Source of the DNA: Hymenobacter sp. BT559
Lineage (GTDB): Bacteria > Bacteroidota > Bacteroidia > Cytophagales > Hymenobacteraceae
Length of the DNA stretch: 64,000 nucleotides
Direction: 5' to 3'
Assembly (NCBI RefSeq): GCF_016427535.1
Contig: NZ_JAELXV010000001.1
Coordinates: forward strand, 1,116,001 to 1,180,000
Translations under genes and position numbers: made by a program
Notes under the pieces: generated by a model
Told to the model about the DNA's origin: nothing
Seen by the model: the letters and a program-made list of their open reading frames with translations, nothing else
The model's database searches: none
Part shown: positions 9,720-18,386 of the stretch, piece by piece
Layout of the letters: each line of letters starts with the position of its first letter
Position numbering within the stretch: the first letter of the stretch is position 1

Positions 9720-10187
9720 ATGCTTGCTCCCCAGCCGCTTTATCACATCATCTACCACAGCTTGGCTACCGGCCCCGGCGGCATCAGTCCCGAAGAGCTA
9801 GCCGAGCTGCTGCGCCAGGCCCGTGCCTACAACCAAAACCACCGCCTCACCGGGCTGCTGCTGTATGCGGCTGCCACCAAAGAGTTTGTGCAGGTGATAG
9901 AGGGACCTCGCGATGAGGTCGAACACATCTACCACATTATAGCCCGCGACGAGCGCCATAAGCACGCCTTTGTACTGCACGAGTCCCAGGCCAGCGGCCG
10001 TATGTTTCCCGATTGGCGCATGGGCTTCGTGGCGGCCGACACTCAGGACCTACGTACTACCACCGGTTACTTCCCGCTGGTAGGCAAGCCCGAGCACCAG
10101 CGCCCGCCCGGCTTGGCCGTGCACGCCCCCGAGCAGCTGCGGCGCTTTCTGGCCGATTTTGCCATCTCGCGGGCTACCGATGAGTAG
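9720..10187 (+). CDS. BLUF-domain blue-light sensor (FAD)
   Basis: This 155-residue stand-alone BLUF protein binds FAD non-covalently and senses blue light through a rearranged hydrogen-bond network. The expected residues are present: the flavin-contacting Tyr Y12 in LYHIIYHS, Asn N40 before the TGLLLY strand, Gln Q58 in EFVQVIEG, and the W99/M101 strand in RMFPDWRMGF. The BLUF fold covers roughly residues 6-105, and the last 50 residues form the C-terminal cap with no added output domain. It must therefore signal through a partner, which is not recognisable nearby. A strong bidirectional terminator follows 16 bp after the stop. Confidence 0.93.
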   Translation: MLAPQPLYHIIYHSLATGPGGISPEELAELLRQARAYNQNHRLTGLLLYAAATKEFVQVIEGPRDEVEHIYHIIARDERHKHAFVLHESQASGRMFPDWRMGFVAADTQDLRTTTGYFPLVGKPEHQRPPGLAVHAPEQLRRFLADFAISRATDE

Positions 10188-10203
10188 CTTGCCCTAGGTT
10201 AAC

Positions 10204-10247
10204 AAAAAAGCCGGCTACCTCGCATTAGAGGTAGCCGGCTTTTTTTG
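10204..10247. terminator. Bidirectional rho-independent terminator
   Basis: A perfect stem with 18-base arms (AAAAAAGCCGGCTACCTC and its complement) and the loop GCATTA is flanked by A runs on the left and T runs on the right. It terminates the BLUF gene on the plus strand and could serve the small minus-strand ORF at 10268-10426. Confidence 0.93.
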
Positions 10248-10267
10248 ATTAGTGGTTACGCGTAGCG

Positions 10268-10426
10268 CTAGGCTAGGTCTGGCGCGAGCCAGCTAGCGGC
10301 GTAGGCCACCGGCCCGGCGTAGGGGTTGGCGCAGCACAGGTGTACTGGCCCCGCCACGGGGCGATGCGCGTGTGCGCATAAGCTGATGTAGGCTGGCCGT
10401 TGAAACGAGGTGGGACACGTTTTCAT
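10268..10426 (-). CDS. Small cysteine-containing hypothetical protein (52 aa)
   Basis: A complete ATG-to-TAG reading frame of 52 codons begins MKTCPTSFQRPAYISL and contains four cysteines, including an adjacent pair (LCCANPYAG). It has no membrane segment. It sits between a terminator on its 3' side and an AT-richer region (10427-10586) that could hold its promoter, and it is the only plausible reading frame in a gap of about 400 bp. Coding status is uncertain because it is short and I recognise no family. The rest of the gap shows no other structure. Confidence 0.35.
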   Translation of the reverse strand: MKTCPTSFQRPAYISLCAHAHRPVAGPVHLCCANPYAGPVAYAASWLAPDLA

Positions 10427-10586
10427 AAGTATGAAGGAAAAGGATGATAGATTGGTAAGCGCTTGAGACTAGGTAACTAAATAATTACCATAGCTCAGAC
10501 ATAGCAAAGCTCTACTTCCTACGGCTAAAATGCAATACCTAAAACCAGGTATTTTCATATATTTTCTCTGCAGCAAGATGAATTGC

Positions 10587-12344
10587 CTAGCGCAGCACTG
10601 GCCCTAGCCACCGCACCACGGGGTAGCGGCGGTAGCCGGGCTCGGCGTAGGGCGAGTGCTGGTACACCCATTCGAGTTGGCGGGGGCCGCTGGCGGCCAG
10701 CGCGGGTTCGGCTTTTTTGGCGGCTTCGAGCTGCTCGCGTAGGGCCGGCTGCTTGGCTAGGAGGTCGGCGGCGAGGTCCTCAAACACGTAGTCGGAGTAG
10801 TGTTCCTTTTGCTGCAGCACGCTATCAAAAAAGCCCCAGGCAAAAAACGAATCGGTGGCCTGCGGCTCTAGCGCTTCTACCAGGTAGCGGCGGGCGGGGC
10901 CCTGCTCGGCCAGCACGGCCAGGTAGGCGGGCCCTAGGTTGGTAGCAGGAGCCGGTTGTAGGGGACGTAGTTTGACTTGGCTATGCAGGTAGTGGCCCTC
11001 GTAGGGGCGCGGGGTGGTTTTGTAGTCCTCGATGGTGTAGGTGGCGCCGCTGCCCGCCAGCGGCTCGGCGAGCGGGCGCAGCACCACGCCGTTGCGACGC
11101 AGGTTGTCGAGCACTTCGGTCCAGGCCGCCGGAATGATATAGGCCTGCGGCGCCTCGGCCACCACCGTGGGCCGGGCCGTGTTGTAGTAGGGCACCGGCC
11201 TGGTGTAGGGCCGGCTGCGGTCGTAGTAGAGGCGCGGCTGGCCGCTCACGGCGCTGGGCTTGTGTCCGGCCTCGTAGCCCCGAAACTGCACCGTGGTTGT
11301 AGCCGTGTCGCGGAGCGCCCAGGCCAACGGAAAGCGCGTTTGGGTACCTAGGGCTTGGTCGGCGGCGGCGCGGGCGGCCAGCACCGCCGGCGCCTGGGCC
11401 GCTACGGTCTGGACGTAGGTCACGAGCAGGTCGTAGGTGGCGCGCACGCGGGGCCCGAAGGCCTTGAGCATGTGCGTTTCGGGCATGAAGCCGATGCTGT
11501 TGAATAAGGCCGCGTAGCCGGTGGAGTAGCGCGGGCTTTCCATAAATGCGCGCAGGCCGCTCTCGGGGGTTTCGCCCTCAAAATCGACGTAGGGCGTCAT
11601 GGGCCATTTCTTCTGGGCCATGCCCGCGTAGAGCGCTGGCAGCAGTTGGCCTTGCAAATAGGCACCTAGGGCGGGGGCCAGCTTGTTGTGCTGCGTCGGA
11701 ATGAGCGTGATGGTGTACTGGTAGTCGGCCCCGTTAGAGGTGTGCGTATCGATAAAAACCTCGGGCCGCCACTTCTGAAACAGCGCCGCAAACGAGCGCG
11801 CATTGCGCGAGTCCTGCTTCACAAAATCACGGTTGAGGTCGAGGTGCCGCGCATTGCCCCGAAAGCCATATTCCCGCGGCCCGTTTTGGTTGGCGCGGGT
11901 GGTCGAGTTGCGGTTCAGCATCCCATCCACGTTGTAAGCGGGCACGATAACGAGCGTGACGCGCTGAAGCAGGGGCAGCAGCTTCTTATCGCGTAGCAGG
12001 TCGCGGGCCAGCATCATGCTGGCGTCGATACCCTCGGGCTCGCCGGGGTGAATGCCGTTTTGAACGAATAAGACCGGCCGGCCCTTGGCCCGGCTGGCAG
12101 CTGGCTCAAAGGTGCCATCGGCCGAGAGCACTACCTCGTGCAGCGGCTGGCCGCTGTCGGTGAGGCCGGCCTCGCGCAGCTGCACAGTGGCGGGGTGGGC
12201 GGCAGCGAGGTCTTTATAAAAGGCGAGGCACTCGGCGTAGGTGGCGGTGGTATTGTGGGCGGGGTCGCGCTCGAAAGGGGTGAGGAGCGCGGCGGGCCGA
12301 GGGGCACCTAGGAGCGAGGCGGTAAGCAACGTGGCGAAAAGCAT
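10587..12344 (-). CDS. Secreted M14-family zinc carboxypeptidase
   Basis: The 585-residue protein opens with a short hydrophobic signal-like segment (MLFATLLTASLLGA) and continues into an M14 metallocarboxypeptidase domain at about residues 35-310. Zinc ligands are H99 and E102 in NGIHPGEPEG and H201 in FIDTHTSNG. N171/R172 (LNRDF) match the substrate-carboxylate binding pair, and E289 in MPETH is the likely catalytic glutamate. The remaining ~270 residues form a C-terminal extension of unknown role, typical of large Bacteroidota M14 enzymes. It probably trims peptides in the periplasm or outside the cell. It is transcribed divergently from surE, with 95 bp between starts. Confidence 0.9.
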   Translation of the reverse strand: MLFATLLTASLLGAPRPAALLTPFERDPAHNTTATYAECLAFYKDLAAAHPATVQLREAGLTDSGQPLHEVVLSADGTFEPAASRAKGRPVLFVQNGIHPGEPEGIDASMMLARDLLRDKKLLPLLQRVTLVIVPAYNVDGMLNRNSTTRANQNGPREYGFRGNARHLDLNRDFVKQDSRNARSFAALFQKWRPEVFIDTHTSNGADYQYTITLIPTQHNKLAPALGAYLQGQLLPALYAGMAQKKWPMTPYVDFEGETPESGLRAFMESPRYSTGYAALFNSIGFMPETHMLKAFGPRVRATYDLLVTYVQTVAAQAPAVLAARAAADQALGTQTRFPLAWALRDTATTTVQFRGYEAGHKPSAVSGQPRLYYDRSRPYTRPVPYYNTARPTVVAEAPQAYIIPAAWTEVLDNLRRNGVVLRPLAEPLAGSGATYTIEDYKTTPRPYEGHYLHSQVKLRPLQPAPATNLGPAYLAVLAEQGPARRYLVEALEPQATDSFFAWGFFDSVLQQKEHYSDYVFEDLAADLLAKQPALREQLEAAKKAEPALAASGPRQLEWVYQHSPYAEPGYRRYPVVRWLGPVLR

Positions 12345-12439
12345 AGCCGCGAAGGTCGGGCCGCGAGCCGAATTGCCCTAGGGCGCCGCTTTACCGTACA
12401 GGTTGGTTCGGCGACCACTCGCGCCTTTTTGATTTTTGC

Positions 12440-13312
12440 ATGTCTACTTCTTCCCGTCCCCTCATTCTCGTTTCCAACGACGACAGCCTCACGGCGCCCG
12501 GTATTGGGCACCTAGTCCGTATTTTGCAAGAGCTGCAGGCTGAAATAGTGGTAGTTGCACCTAGCGCCCCGCAGTCGGGCATGGGCCACGCTATCACTAT
12601 TGGCCACCCGCTGCGGCTCGACAAGTCCACTATTTTCGGGCCCGATGTAGAGGCCTACGCCTGCTCGGGCACGCCCGCCGACTGCGTAAAAATCGCCAAA
12701 TACTACGTGCTCAAAGACCGCCGCCCCGACCTGGTGGTGTCGGGCATCAACCACGGCTCCAACTCCTCAGTAAACGTGCTCTACTCGGGCACCATGTCGG
12801 CGGCCATCGAGGCGGCTATTGAGGGTCTGCCTGCCATTGGCTTTTCGCTCTGCGAGTACGGCGACCATGCCGACTTTTCGCACGTGGGCCCCTGGGTGCG
12901 GCAGGTGTGCGAGCTGGCGTTGGCGCAGGGCATTCCAGGTCACACCGCGCTCAATGTGAACATCCCTAAGAACGCAGCCGGCACCATCCAGGGCATCCGG
13001 CTAGCGCGCCAGGCGCATGCCAAGTGGGACGAGGAATTTGACCGTCGCCTCGACCCCTACCAGCGCCCCTACTTCTGGCTGCAAGGCAAGTTCGCCAACT
13101 ACGACCTAGGCCTCGACACCGACGAGGCGGCCCTGGCGGCGGGCTACGTATCGGTGGTGCCCTGCAAGTTTGACCTCACCAACTACGAGGGGCTGCACGC
13201 GCTGGCCACCGCCTGGCAGCTCCCGTTGCCTGAAGCCGGCACGGCCGCTACGCCCCCCCAGCCCCAGCCTAGCGAAGACTACGGCCCCGCTGCCGAAGAA
13301 GCCATGAAATAA
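12440..13312 (+). CDS. surE: 5'/3'-nucleotidase SurE
   Basis: This is SurE, a metal-dependent phosphatase that removes the 5' or 3' phosphate from nucleoside monophosphates. The metal-binding Asn-Asp-Asp is at residues 13-15 (VSNDD), followed by the conserved SGTPADCV, VSGINHGSN and YSGTMSAA segments. The core occupies about residues 8-255. At 290 aa it is somewhat longer than most SurE proteins because of a Pro/Ala/Glu-rich C-terminal tail of about 30 residues (from TAATPPQPQPS) that looks disordered. It is a single gene, divergent from the M14 peptidase. Confidence 0.96.
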   Translation: MSTSSRPLILVSNDDSLTAPGIGHLVRILQELQAEIVVVAPSAPQSGMGHAITIGHPLRLDKSTIFGPDVEAYACSGTPADCVKIAKYYVLKDRRPDLVVSGINHGSNSSVNVLYSGTMSAAIEAAIEGLPAIGFSLCEYGDHADFSHVGPWVRQVCELALAQGIPGHTALNVNIPKNAAGTIQGIRLARQAHAKWDEEFDRRLDPYQRPYFWLQGKFANYDLGLDTDEAALAAGYVSVVPCKFDLTNYEGLHALATAWQLPLPEAGTAATPPQPQPSEDYGPAAEEAMK

Positions 13313-13346
13313 GTAATCGGCTGAGTAAGTAGTGGCATCACTAGGC

Positions 13347-13538
13347 CTATCGGGCCGTAGTGGGCACTGTGCGTACCGTTTTGGGCGCCAGCGCAGCCCG
13401 GGGCGAGCGGAGAATCTGCACCGGAGCCAGCGACTGGCGCCCTAGGTGGCGGCCGGTTCGCTGCCGCGCCCCGTGCCCCCTAGGCGCCAGCAACGCCGCC
13501 AGCAGCAGCACCAATACAAGCAGGCCAAGCAGTTTCAT
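13347..13538 (-). CDS. Small hypothetical protein with N-terminal signal or anchor
   Basis: This 63-codon ORF begins with a strongly hydrophobic stretch (MKLLGLLVLVLLLAALLAP) and continues into a basic, Arg-rich tail. It looks like a signal peptide or membrane anchor with a short exported or cytoplasmic tail. Its ATG is preceded by AT-rich sequence suitable for a promoter, and it is convergent with surE. An overlapping plus-strand ORF (13360-13596) lacks such features. I recognise no family. Confidence 0.45.
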   Translation of the reverse strand: MKLLGLLVLVLLLAALLAPRGHGARQRTGRHLGRQSLAPVQILRSPRAALAPKTVRTVPTTAR

Positions 13539-13601
13539 AAAACGTTCAGTTGACGTTTCAATTTACCACCCGACCCATGAACGAGGAATGAGGTAAATAA
13601 G

Positions 13602-13692
13602 AGGTGATGAAGTGATTGGGTGAGGAAGAAATGAGCGAAAAGACCAAGCAGCTCGCATCTTGTTTGTCCTCACCCAACTTAGCCCATCACCT
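13602..13692. repeat. Imperfect inverted repeat with AGGTGATG / TTGGGTGAGGA arms
   Basis: The segment from 13602 (AGGTGATG...TTGGGTGAGGA) is mirrored by 13668-13692 (TCCTCACCCAA...CATCACCT), with a mismatched middle. It lies just downstream of corA. Its sequence differs from the two main repeat families in the window, so it may be a third type. Confidence 0.6.
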
Positions 13693-13698
13693 GCTTGC

Positions 13699-14910
13699 TT
13701 AATCGCTACTGAGCCAGCCCTTGCGCCAGAAATAGTAGAGCTGCCCCACCACAATGAGGGCGAGTATGCCCAGCAAAATGGGGTAGCCCCAGGGCTGGTA
13801 CAGCTCAGGCATATTGAGTGGCAGCCGGTGGCCATGCTGGTCTTCGGGCTGAAAATTCATGCCGTAGAGGCCCACCACGAAGCTGAGTGGAATGAAGATG
13901 GAGCTGATGATAGTTAATACCTTCATCACCTCATTCATGCGGTTGCTTTGGTCCGAGAGAAAAAGGTCGGCCAGCGACGAAATATTATCGCGGTAGCTTT
14001 CGGCCAGGTCCAGGGCCTGAATGGCGTGGTCGTAAGCATCGCGGTAGTAGGTTTTGAGTTCTTCGGGCACCACCTCGTCGGGTAGGCGCAGAATTTCCGC
14101 AATTTTGTCGCGTTCGGGGTACACCAGCCGCCGGAAGCGCACCACGTCTTTCTTGATGCGCAAAATGCGGTTGAGCAGCCGCCGCTCGCGACGCTCCGTA
14201 AAAATGCGGTCTTCCAGCTCCTCAATATAGTCGCCGATGGCGGCCATGGTAGGGTAGTAGTGGTCGAGAACCACGTCGGTGAGGGCGTAGGCGAGGTAGC
14301 CGCTCGACTTGCGCCGCAGCTGGCTCAGGTTGGCCCGCAGGCGGTTGCGCAGCACATCCAGGCAATCCTCGTAGTCGTCCTGAAAGCACAACACGTAGTT
14401 GGGCCCGGTGAAGATAGAAAGTTGGTCGTCATTGATTTCCAGGTCCGAGGTGAAGTCGGTCATGCGCGATACCAGGAACAGCCGTTTCTCGTCAAAAACC
14501 TCCACCTTGGCCCGTTGGTAATCGCCGAGCACGTCTTCGAGCTGCAAGGGGTGCAGCCCAAAGTCGTTCATCAGGCGCTCCATCAGGGGTAGGTCGCCGT
14601 AGCCACGCACGTCTATCCAGTGCTTGAGTTCGGGCTTGCCGTGGAAGGCTGCAAGCAGCTCGTCGTAGCGGTTGGTGTACTCATTTTCGGTATAGCCTTG
14701 CTCATTATAGGAAAATAAAAACAGGCGCGGCTTAAGCGCGCCGGCCTTCACGCGCAGCGTGCCGGGGCGCTGGCCTACCTCCTGCTCACGAGCCAGGCGC
14801 GTGGCCGCGCGGTCGGAGATGCGGTCGGTAGTAGCAAGCGAAGACGCTGAAGGGCGCTCGTCGGCCGGGGTGGGAGGCGGGGCCAGCGGTAGCGGGTCAG
14901 GAAAATCCAT
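13699..14910 (-). CDS. corA: CorA-family magnesium/divalent cation transporter
   Basis: This 403-residue member of the CorA/MIT family has a large acidic cytoplasmic funnel domain (about residues 60-335) with the long stalk helix. Two C-terminal transmembrane helices are separated by the family signature YGMNF at about residues 349-353. The short loop after the motif (QPEDQHGHRLP) is acidic and histidine-containing, as expected for capturing hydrated Mg2+. The N-terminal ~55 residues are low-complexity Pro/Ala/Arg. Function: channel-like Mg2+ (also Co2+/Ni2+) uptake. It is divergent from the GNAT-like gene; the reverse-strand sequence CATATTTG about 38 bp upstream resembles a -7 element. Confidence 0.95.
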   Translation of the reverse strand: MDFPDPLPLAPPPTPADERPSASSLATTDRISDRAATRLAREQEVGQRPGTLRVKAGALKPRLFLFSYNEQGYTENEYTNRYDELLAAFHGKPELKHWIDVRGYGDLPLMERLMNDFGLHPLQLEDVLGDYQRAKVEVFDEKRLFLVSRMTDFTSDLEINDDQLSIFTGPNYVLCFQDDYEDCLDVLRNRLRANLSQLRRKSSGYLAYALTDVVLDHYYPTMAAIGDYIEELEDRIFTERRERRLLNRILRIKKDVVRFRRLVYPERDKIAEILRLPDEVVPEELKTYYRDAYDHAIQALDLAESYRDNISSLADLFLSDQSNRMNEVMKVLTIISSIFIPLSFVVGLYGMNFQPEDQHGHRLPLNMPELYQPWGYPILLGILALIVVGQLYYFWRKGWLSSD

Positions 14911-15019
14911 TGGGCAATAAAAACTGAACTATCCGAAAGATGCAGCACAAATATGAAAACGTCGGGAAGGCCGCGGCCCGGTGCCGTACTTTGCCCTTCG
15001 CTGCCCTTTTTTAGTACCC

Positions 15020-16024
15020 GTGGCAATTTCTTCTCTTGACCTTTCGCCGCCTGCTGCCCTGCGCGTGCACGTGGCCCACACGCCCGCCGGCCAGCCACCC
15101 GCCGCGCCGCGCCTGCCGCTGGCTTTCGAGCCCTTCCTGTTTCTGACACCCGCCCACCAAGCGTTGCAGCAGCACAACTGCCCAACGCTAGCTTTCTTTC
15201 TGGAAGATGAGCAGGCTCAGCGCACAGTAGCTCAGTTCTACGTAGTGCTTGATTTTGAAGGCCTAGGCCTGGCGTGCTCGCCGGGGCAAGCTAGTTTTGG
15301 CGGGGTGCAACTGGCGCCGGACCTACCGGCTAGCACCCTGCACACGCTGCTCGACGCCGCCGAAGTCGCCCTAGGTCAGCACCACCAAACTCGGCTAGAA
15401 ATTCGGAGCTACGCTAGCTGCTACGACTCCGCCGGCGCTGCCACACTGGCCGTGGCCCTAGGCGAGCGGGGCTACCAAGTAGTGCTGAGCGAAGAAAACT
15501 ACCACCTAGACCTGGCGCGCGACTACAGTACACAGCTAGACCCAGCCGAGCGCCGCTACCTGCGCAAAGGCAAGCAAGCTGGTTTTGTAGTTGAGCAAGA
15601 GCCACCATACTTGCTGCCAGCAGCCTACGAGTTTATTGCTAAGTGCCGCCACGAGCGAGGCTATAAACTGTCTTTATCTTTAGAAAGGGTGCAAGCCTTA
15701 TTTAAAGCATTTCCGCGCCAGCACTTGCTACTATCGGTGCGAGAGCCCACGGGCGACTGGGCGGCGGTGCTCATTGCCATTCGGGCCAGCAGCCAGGTAT
15801 TCTATAGCTTTTACTTAGCTAGTCCGCTACGGCTCAACAAGCTGAGCCCAGCCGTGATGCTCCTAGGTGGCCTGCACGCCTTTGCCAAGGCCAATGAGGC
15901 GGCCCTCGTAGATATGGGCACATCGACGCTACCCGACGGCAGACCCAATCAGCCACTGTTGGATTTTAAGCGTTACTTAGGCGGCATTGCCAGCCCGCGC
16001 CTCACGTGGCAGAAATCGCTTTAG
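15020..16024 (+). CDS. GNAT/FemAB-like acyltransferase (putative)
   Basis: The protein is about 334 aa, with a C-terminal half (residues ~130-320) resembling GNAT or FemAB/CelD-type acyltransferase folds. Features are LARDYSTQLDPAERRYLRKG, a basic helix typical of that group, and later strands with AAVLIAIRASSQVFYSFYLAS and a closing LLDFKRYLGG. The start is uncertain: a GTG at 14981 gives 13 more residues, but a TACTTTG element at 14987-14993 resembles a Bacteroidota -7 promoter box, so I favour the GTG at 15020. It lies upstream of a flippase and a GT2 gene, so it may acylate a sugar or lipid-linked glycan. Substrate and family are tentative. Confidence 0.65.
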   Translation: MAISSLDLSPPAALRVHVAHTPAGQPPAAPRLPLAFEPFLFLTPAHQALQQHNCPTLAFFLEDEQAQRTVAQFYVVLDFEGLGLACSPGQASFGGVQLAPDLPASTLHTLLDAAEVALGQHHQTRLEIRSYASCYDSAGAATLAVALGERGYQVVLSEENYHLDLARDYSTQLDPAERRYLRKGKQAGFVVEQEPPYLLPAAYEFIAKCRHERGYKLSLSLERVQALFKAFPRQHLLLSVREPTGDWAAVLIAIRASSQVFYSFYLASPLRLNKLSPAVMLLGGLHAFAKANEAALVDMGTSTLPDGRPNQPLLDFKRYLGGIASPRLTWQKSL

Positions 16025-16139
16025 CCAGTTCTGAGCGCATTGTGGTCTTCTCTGCTTTACGCACGCAGCCCGCGCTACGCTATACCTAGGGTATTGACTG
16101 CACAGATAGGAGCTGTGCACAGCTTACTAACTACTCACT

Positions 16140-17438
16140 ATGCCTCATTCTCCCTCTGATGCTCCAGCTGCTGTGGCCTCGACCAAGGCGACCGCCGTGG
16201 GTGTTTGGCGGGGCTTTGTGCGGGGTTCACTCGGCACGGGGGTAGCCGTAGCGGCGCGGGCAGCCGGGGCGCTGGTGCTCAGCAAGCTGGTGGCAGTGTA
16301 CGGCGGGGCGGGAGGGCTCACGCAACTGGCCCAATTTCAAAATCTGATGGCCCTATTCGGCGCTCTGCCCGCCGACGGTATTCAGGTGGGGGCTACCACC
16401 CGCTTGGCGCCGCTGCGGCCCGGCGCGGGGCGCTACCGAGCTTGGCTGGGGGCGGCTGTGGCACTTACGTTGGTGGCGGTGGGCCTGGGCGGGGTCATGC
16501 TGGGCCTGGCTGGGGGACTTGGCTGGGGGCTACTGGCCGTAATGGGCTTTACACTGGGCATGGCCGCCGTGGCCACCCAGGCGTTGCTAAGCACGGCCCT
16601 GCTTGCGGCCGGCCAGCGGCGCGCCTACGTGCGCCAAGCCATCGCTCTGAGCATCGGAGGCACGGCGGTGGCAACGGCTGCCCTGCTGCTGCTGCAGCCG
16701 TTGCCACTAGTGCTGGGGGGCTACCTAGGCGGCCAGGCCTTGGTGTTGGCACCCACGCTGGTGCAGGCGAAGCGGGCGGGACTACTGCAGGGGCTGCGGA
16801 TAAGGCGACCTAGCCGCCTTGCCGTGCGCGGCCTGCTGCGCTTCGTGCTCATGGCCAGCGGCCCGCTGCTGTTCGGGCGGGCGGTCGACTATGCCGTGCG
16901 GGCCTACCTGATGGCGCACTTCGCGCCAGCCAGCACCGACTTGTGGCAGGCCGTGGCCCGGCTCTCCGACCACTACTCGCTGGTAGCGGGGGCTGTGCTG
17001 AGCACCGTTTTTTACCCTAGGTTGGCGGCCTTGGCACCGATGCCGGCCCAGGCCCGGCACTACCTGCGGGCGGTACTAGGCCTGCTGGCCGGTGGAGTAG
17101 GGGTAGGGCTGGGGGTAGTTTTTGCCTTGCGCGACTGGCTGCTGCCGCTACTTTTTGCCCCGCGCTTGCTGGCCGCCCGCGAGCTGCTAGCGCCGCAGCT
17201 GCTCGGCGATTGGGCCAAGTTCTTGGTGTGGGTGTTTCTGTATCAGCTATTGGCCCGTGCCCGGCCGTTGCCCTACATTGCGGTGCAGGCGGCATCGGCT
17301 ATCCTGTATACTGGGCTGCTGGTGGGGCTGCTGCCGCACCTAGGGCTGGCTGGGGTAGTGTGGGCGCACGCGGGCCGCTACGGAATTTTACTGCTAATCT
17401 GCATTATTGTTCACTTAGCAGCAAGCCGAACGGCATAG
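16140..17438 (+). CDS. Wzx/RfbX-type polysaccharide flippase (MOP superfamily)
   Basis: This 432-residue hydrophobic protein has about 12 predicted membrane helices. The N-terminal pattern SKLVAVYGGAGGLTQLAQFQ closely follows the WzxE/O-antigen translocase signature (NK-hydrophobic-Y-GPxGL-hydrophobic-GQFQ). It probably flips undecaprenyl- or lipid-linked oligosaccharides across the inner membrane. Clustering with a GT2 gene (43 bp downstream) and a GNAT-like gene upstream supports a surface-glycan role. There is no Wzy polymerase in the window, so this is a partial locus or the pathway genes are dispersed. Confidence 0.88.
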   Translation: MPHSPSDAPAAVASTKATAVGVWRGFVRGSLGTGVAVAARAAGALVLSKLVAVYGGAGGLTQLAQFQNLMALFGALPADGIQVGATTRLAPLRPGAGRYRAWLGAAVALTLVAVGLGGVMLGLAGGLGWGLLAVMGFTLGMAAVATQALLSTALLAAGQRRAYVRQAIALSIGGTAVATAALLLLQPLPLVLGGYLGGQALVLAPTLVQAKRAGLLQGLRIRRPSRLAVRGLLRFVLMASGPLLFGRAVDYAVRAYLMAHFAPASTDLWQAVARLSDHYSLVAGAVLSTVFYPRLAALAPMPAQARHYLRAVLGLLAGGVGVGLGVVFALRDWLLPLLFAPRLLAARELLAPQLLGDWAKFLVWVFLYQLLARARPLPYIAVQAASAILYTGLLVGLLPHLGLAGVVWAHAGRYGILLLICIIVHLAASRTA

Positions 17439-17480
17439 GCAGTAATCCAGTAGACTTATAAATAACTCATAATTTACAAA

Positions 17481-18386
17481 GTGCCGCTCGTTACCATTAT
17501 CGCCCTGTGCTACAACCACGCGCCGTTTTTGCGGCAGGCGCTCGATTCTATTCTGGCCCAAGACTACCCGCACCTCGAGGTGTGGCTAGTCGATGATGCT
17601 AGCCAGGACAGCAGCCCAGAAATCTTGCGCGAGTATGCCCAGTCGCACCCTGGCTGGCACCTGCTGCTATTGCCCCAGAACCTACGCAACTGCCGGGCAT
17701 TCAACCAGGCCTTCTTCCAAAGCAAGGGCAACTACATTCTCGACTTTGCGACCGATGACGTGCTGCTGCCGCACCGCATCAGCCAGCAGGTGGCGCTGTT
17801 CGAGCGCCTAGGTCCTGGCTATGGCATCGTGTATTCTAATGCCGAACTCATTGATGAGCAAGGCGTGGCCGTAGGCCTGCACCACCGCCCCGATGGGCGC
17901 GGTGGGCTGCAGCCCCGCCCGGCCAGCGGCTGGGTGCTGGCCGAGGTGCTGGGCCGCTACTTCATCTGCTCGCCCACCATGCTCGTACGCCGCGAGGTGC
18001 TGGCCCACCTAGGTGGCTACGACGAAGCGCTAACCTTTGAGGACTTCGACCTGTGGGTGCGGGCCAGCCCCGGCTGGCAGTTTCACTACCAAGATAAGGT
18101 CACGACCCAGCGCCGCCTGCACCCGCGCTCCATGTCCACGCGCGCCTACCAGCCCAACGACCCCTACCTGCGCTCCAACATTGCGGTGTGCCGCAAGGCC
18201 GTGGCGCTGGTGCGCACGCCCGCCGAGCGCGCTGCCCTAGGGGTGCGCCTGCGCTGGGAGCTACTGCAGGCCCTGCGCCACCGCCAGTGGTCAGCCGCCC
18301 GCGACCTCTCCGATTTACTGCACTTGGCCGGGCGCCGCCATCCCCTCGATTTTGCGTTGGGGCTGCTGGCCCGGCGCCGCGCCTAG
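17481..18386 (+). CDS. Glycosyltransferase family 2
   Basis: This 301-residue GT-A enzyme starts with the typical strand-loop PLVTIIALCYNHAPFL. The nucleotide-binding acidic pair is in LVDDASQDS (D38, D39), and the metal-binding DxD-like site is FATDDVLLP (D92, D93). A downstream EDFDLWVR motif near residue 190 supplies the usual catalytic acidic cluster. It uses a GTG start at 17481. It probably extends the glycan handled by the adjacent flippase. Its TAG stop overlaps the stop of the convergent gene, the two codons sharing bases 18384-18385. Confidence 0.92.
   Translation: MPLVTIIALCYNHAPFLRQALDSILAQDYPHLEVWLVDDASQDSSPEILREYAQSHPGWHLLLLPQNLRNCRAFNQAFFQSKGNYILDFATDDVLLPHRISQQVALFERLGPGYGIVYSNAELIDEQGVAVGLHHRPDGRGGLQPRPASGWVLAEVLGRYFICSPTMLVRREVLAHLGGYDEALTFEDFDLWVRASPGWQFHYQDKVTTQRRLHPRSMSTRAYQPNDPYLRSNIAVCRKAVALVRTPAERAALGVRLRWELLQALRHRQWSAARDLSDLLHLAGRRHPLDFALGLLARRRA

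Noticed and set aside
10427..10586. Candidate riboswitch or second small gene in the AT-rich gap before the M14 gene
   Set aside because: No convincing hairpins or reading frame over 40 codons seen.
13360..13596. Plus-strand 78-aa frame over the small minus-strand ORF
   Set aside because: It has no signal peptide or known pattern and extends into a repeat region. The minus-strand frame has a proper hydrophobic N-terminus.
16044..16139. Possible hairpin TGCACAG-N7-CTGTGCA upstream of the flippase gene
   Set aside because: A 7-bp perfect stem is present but too short and with no U tract or conservation evidence; not reported as a terminator or regulator.
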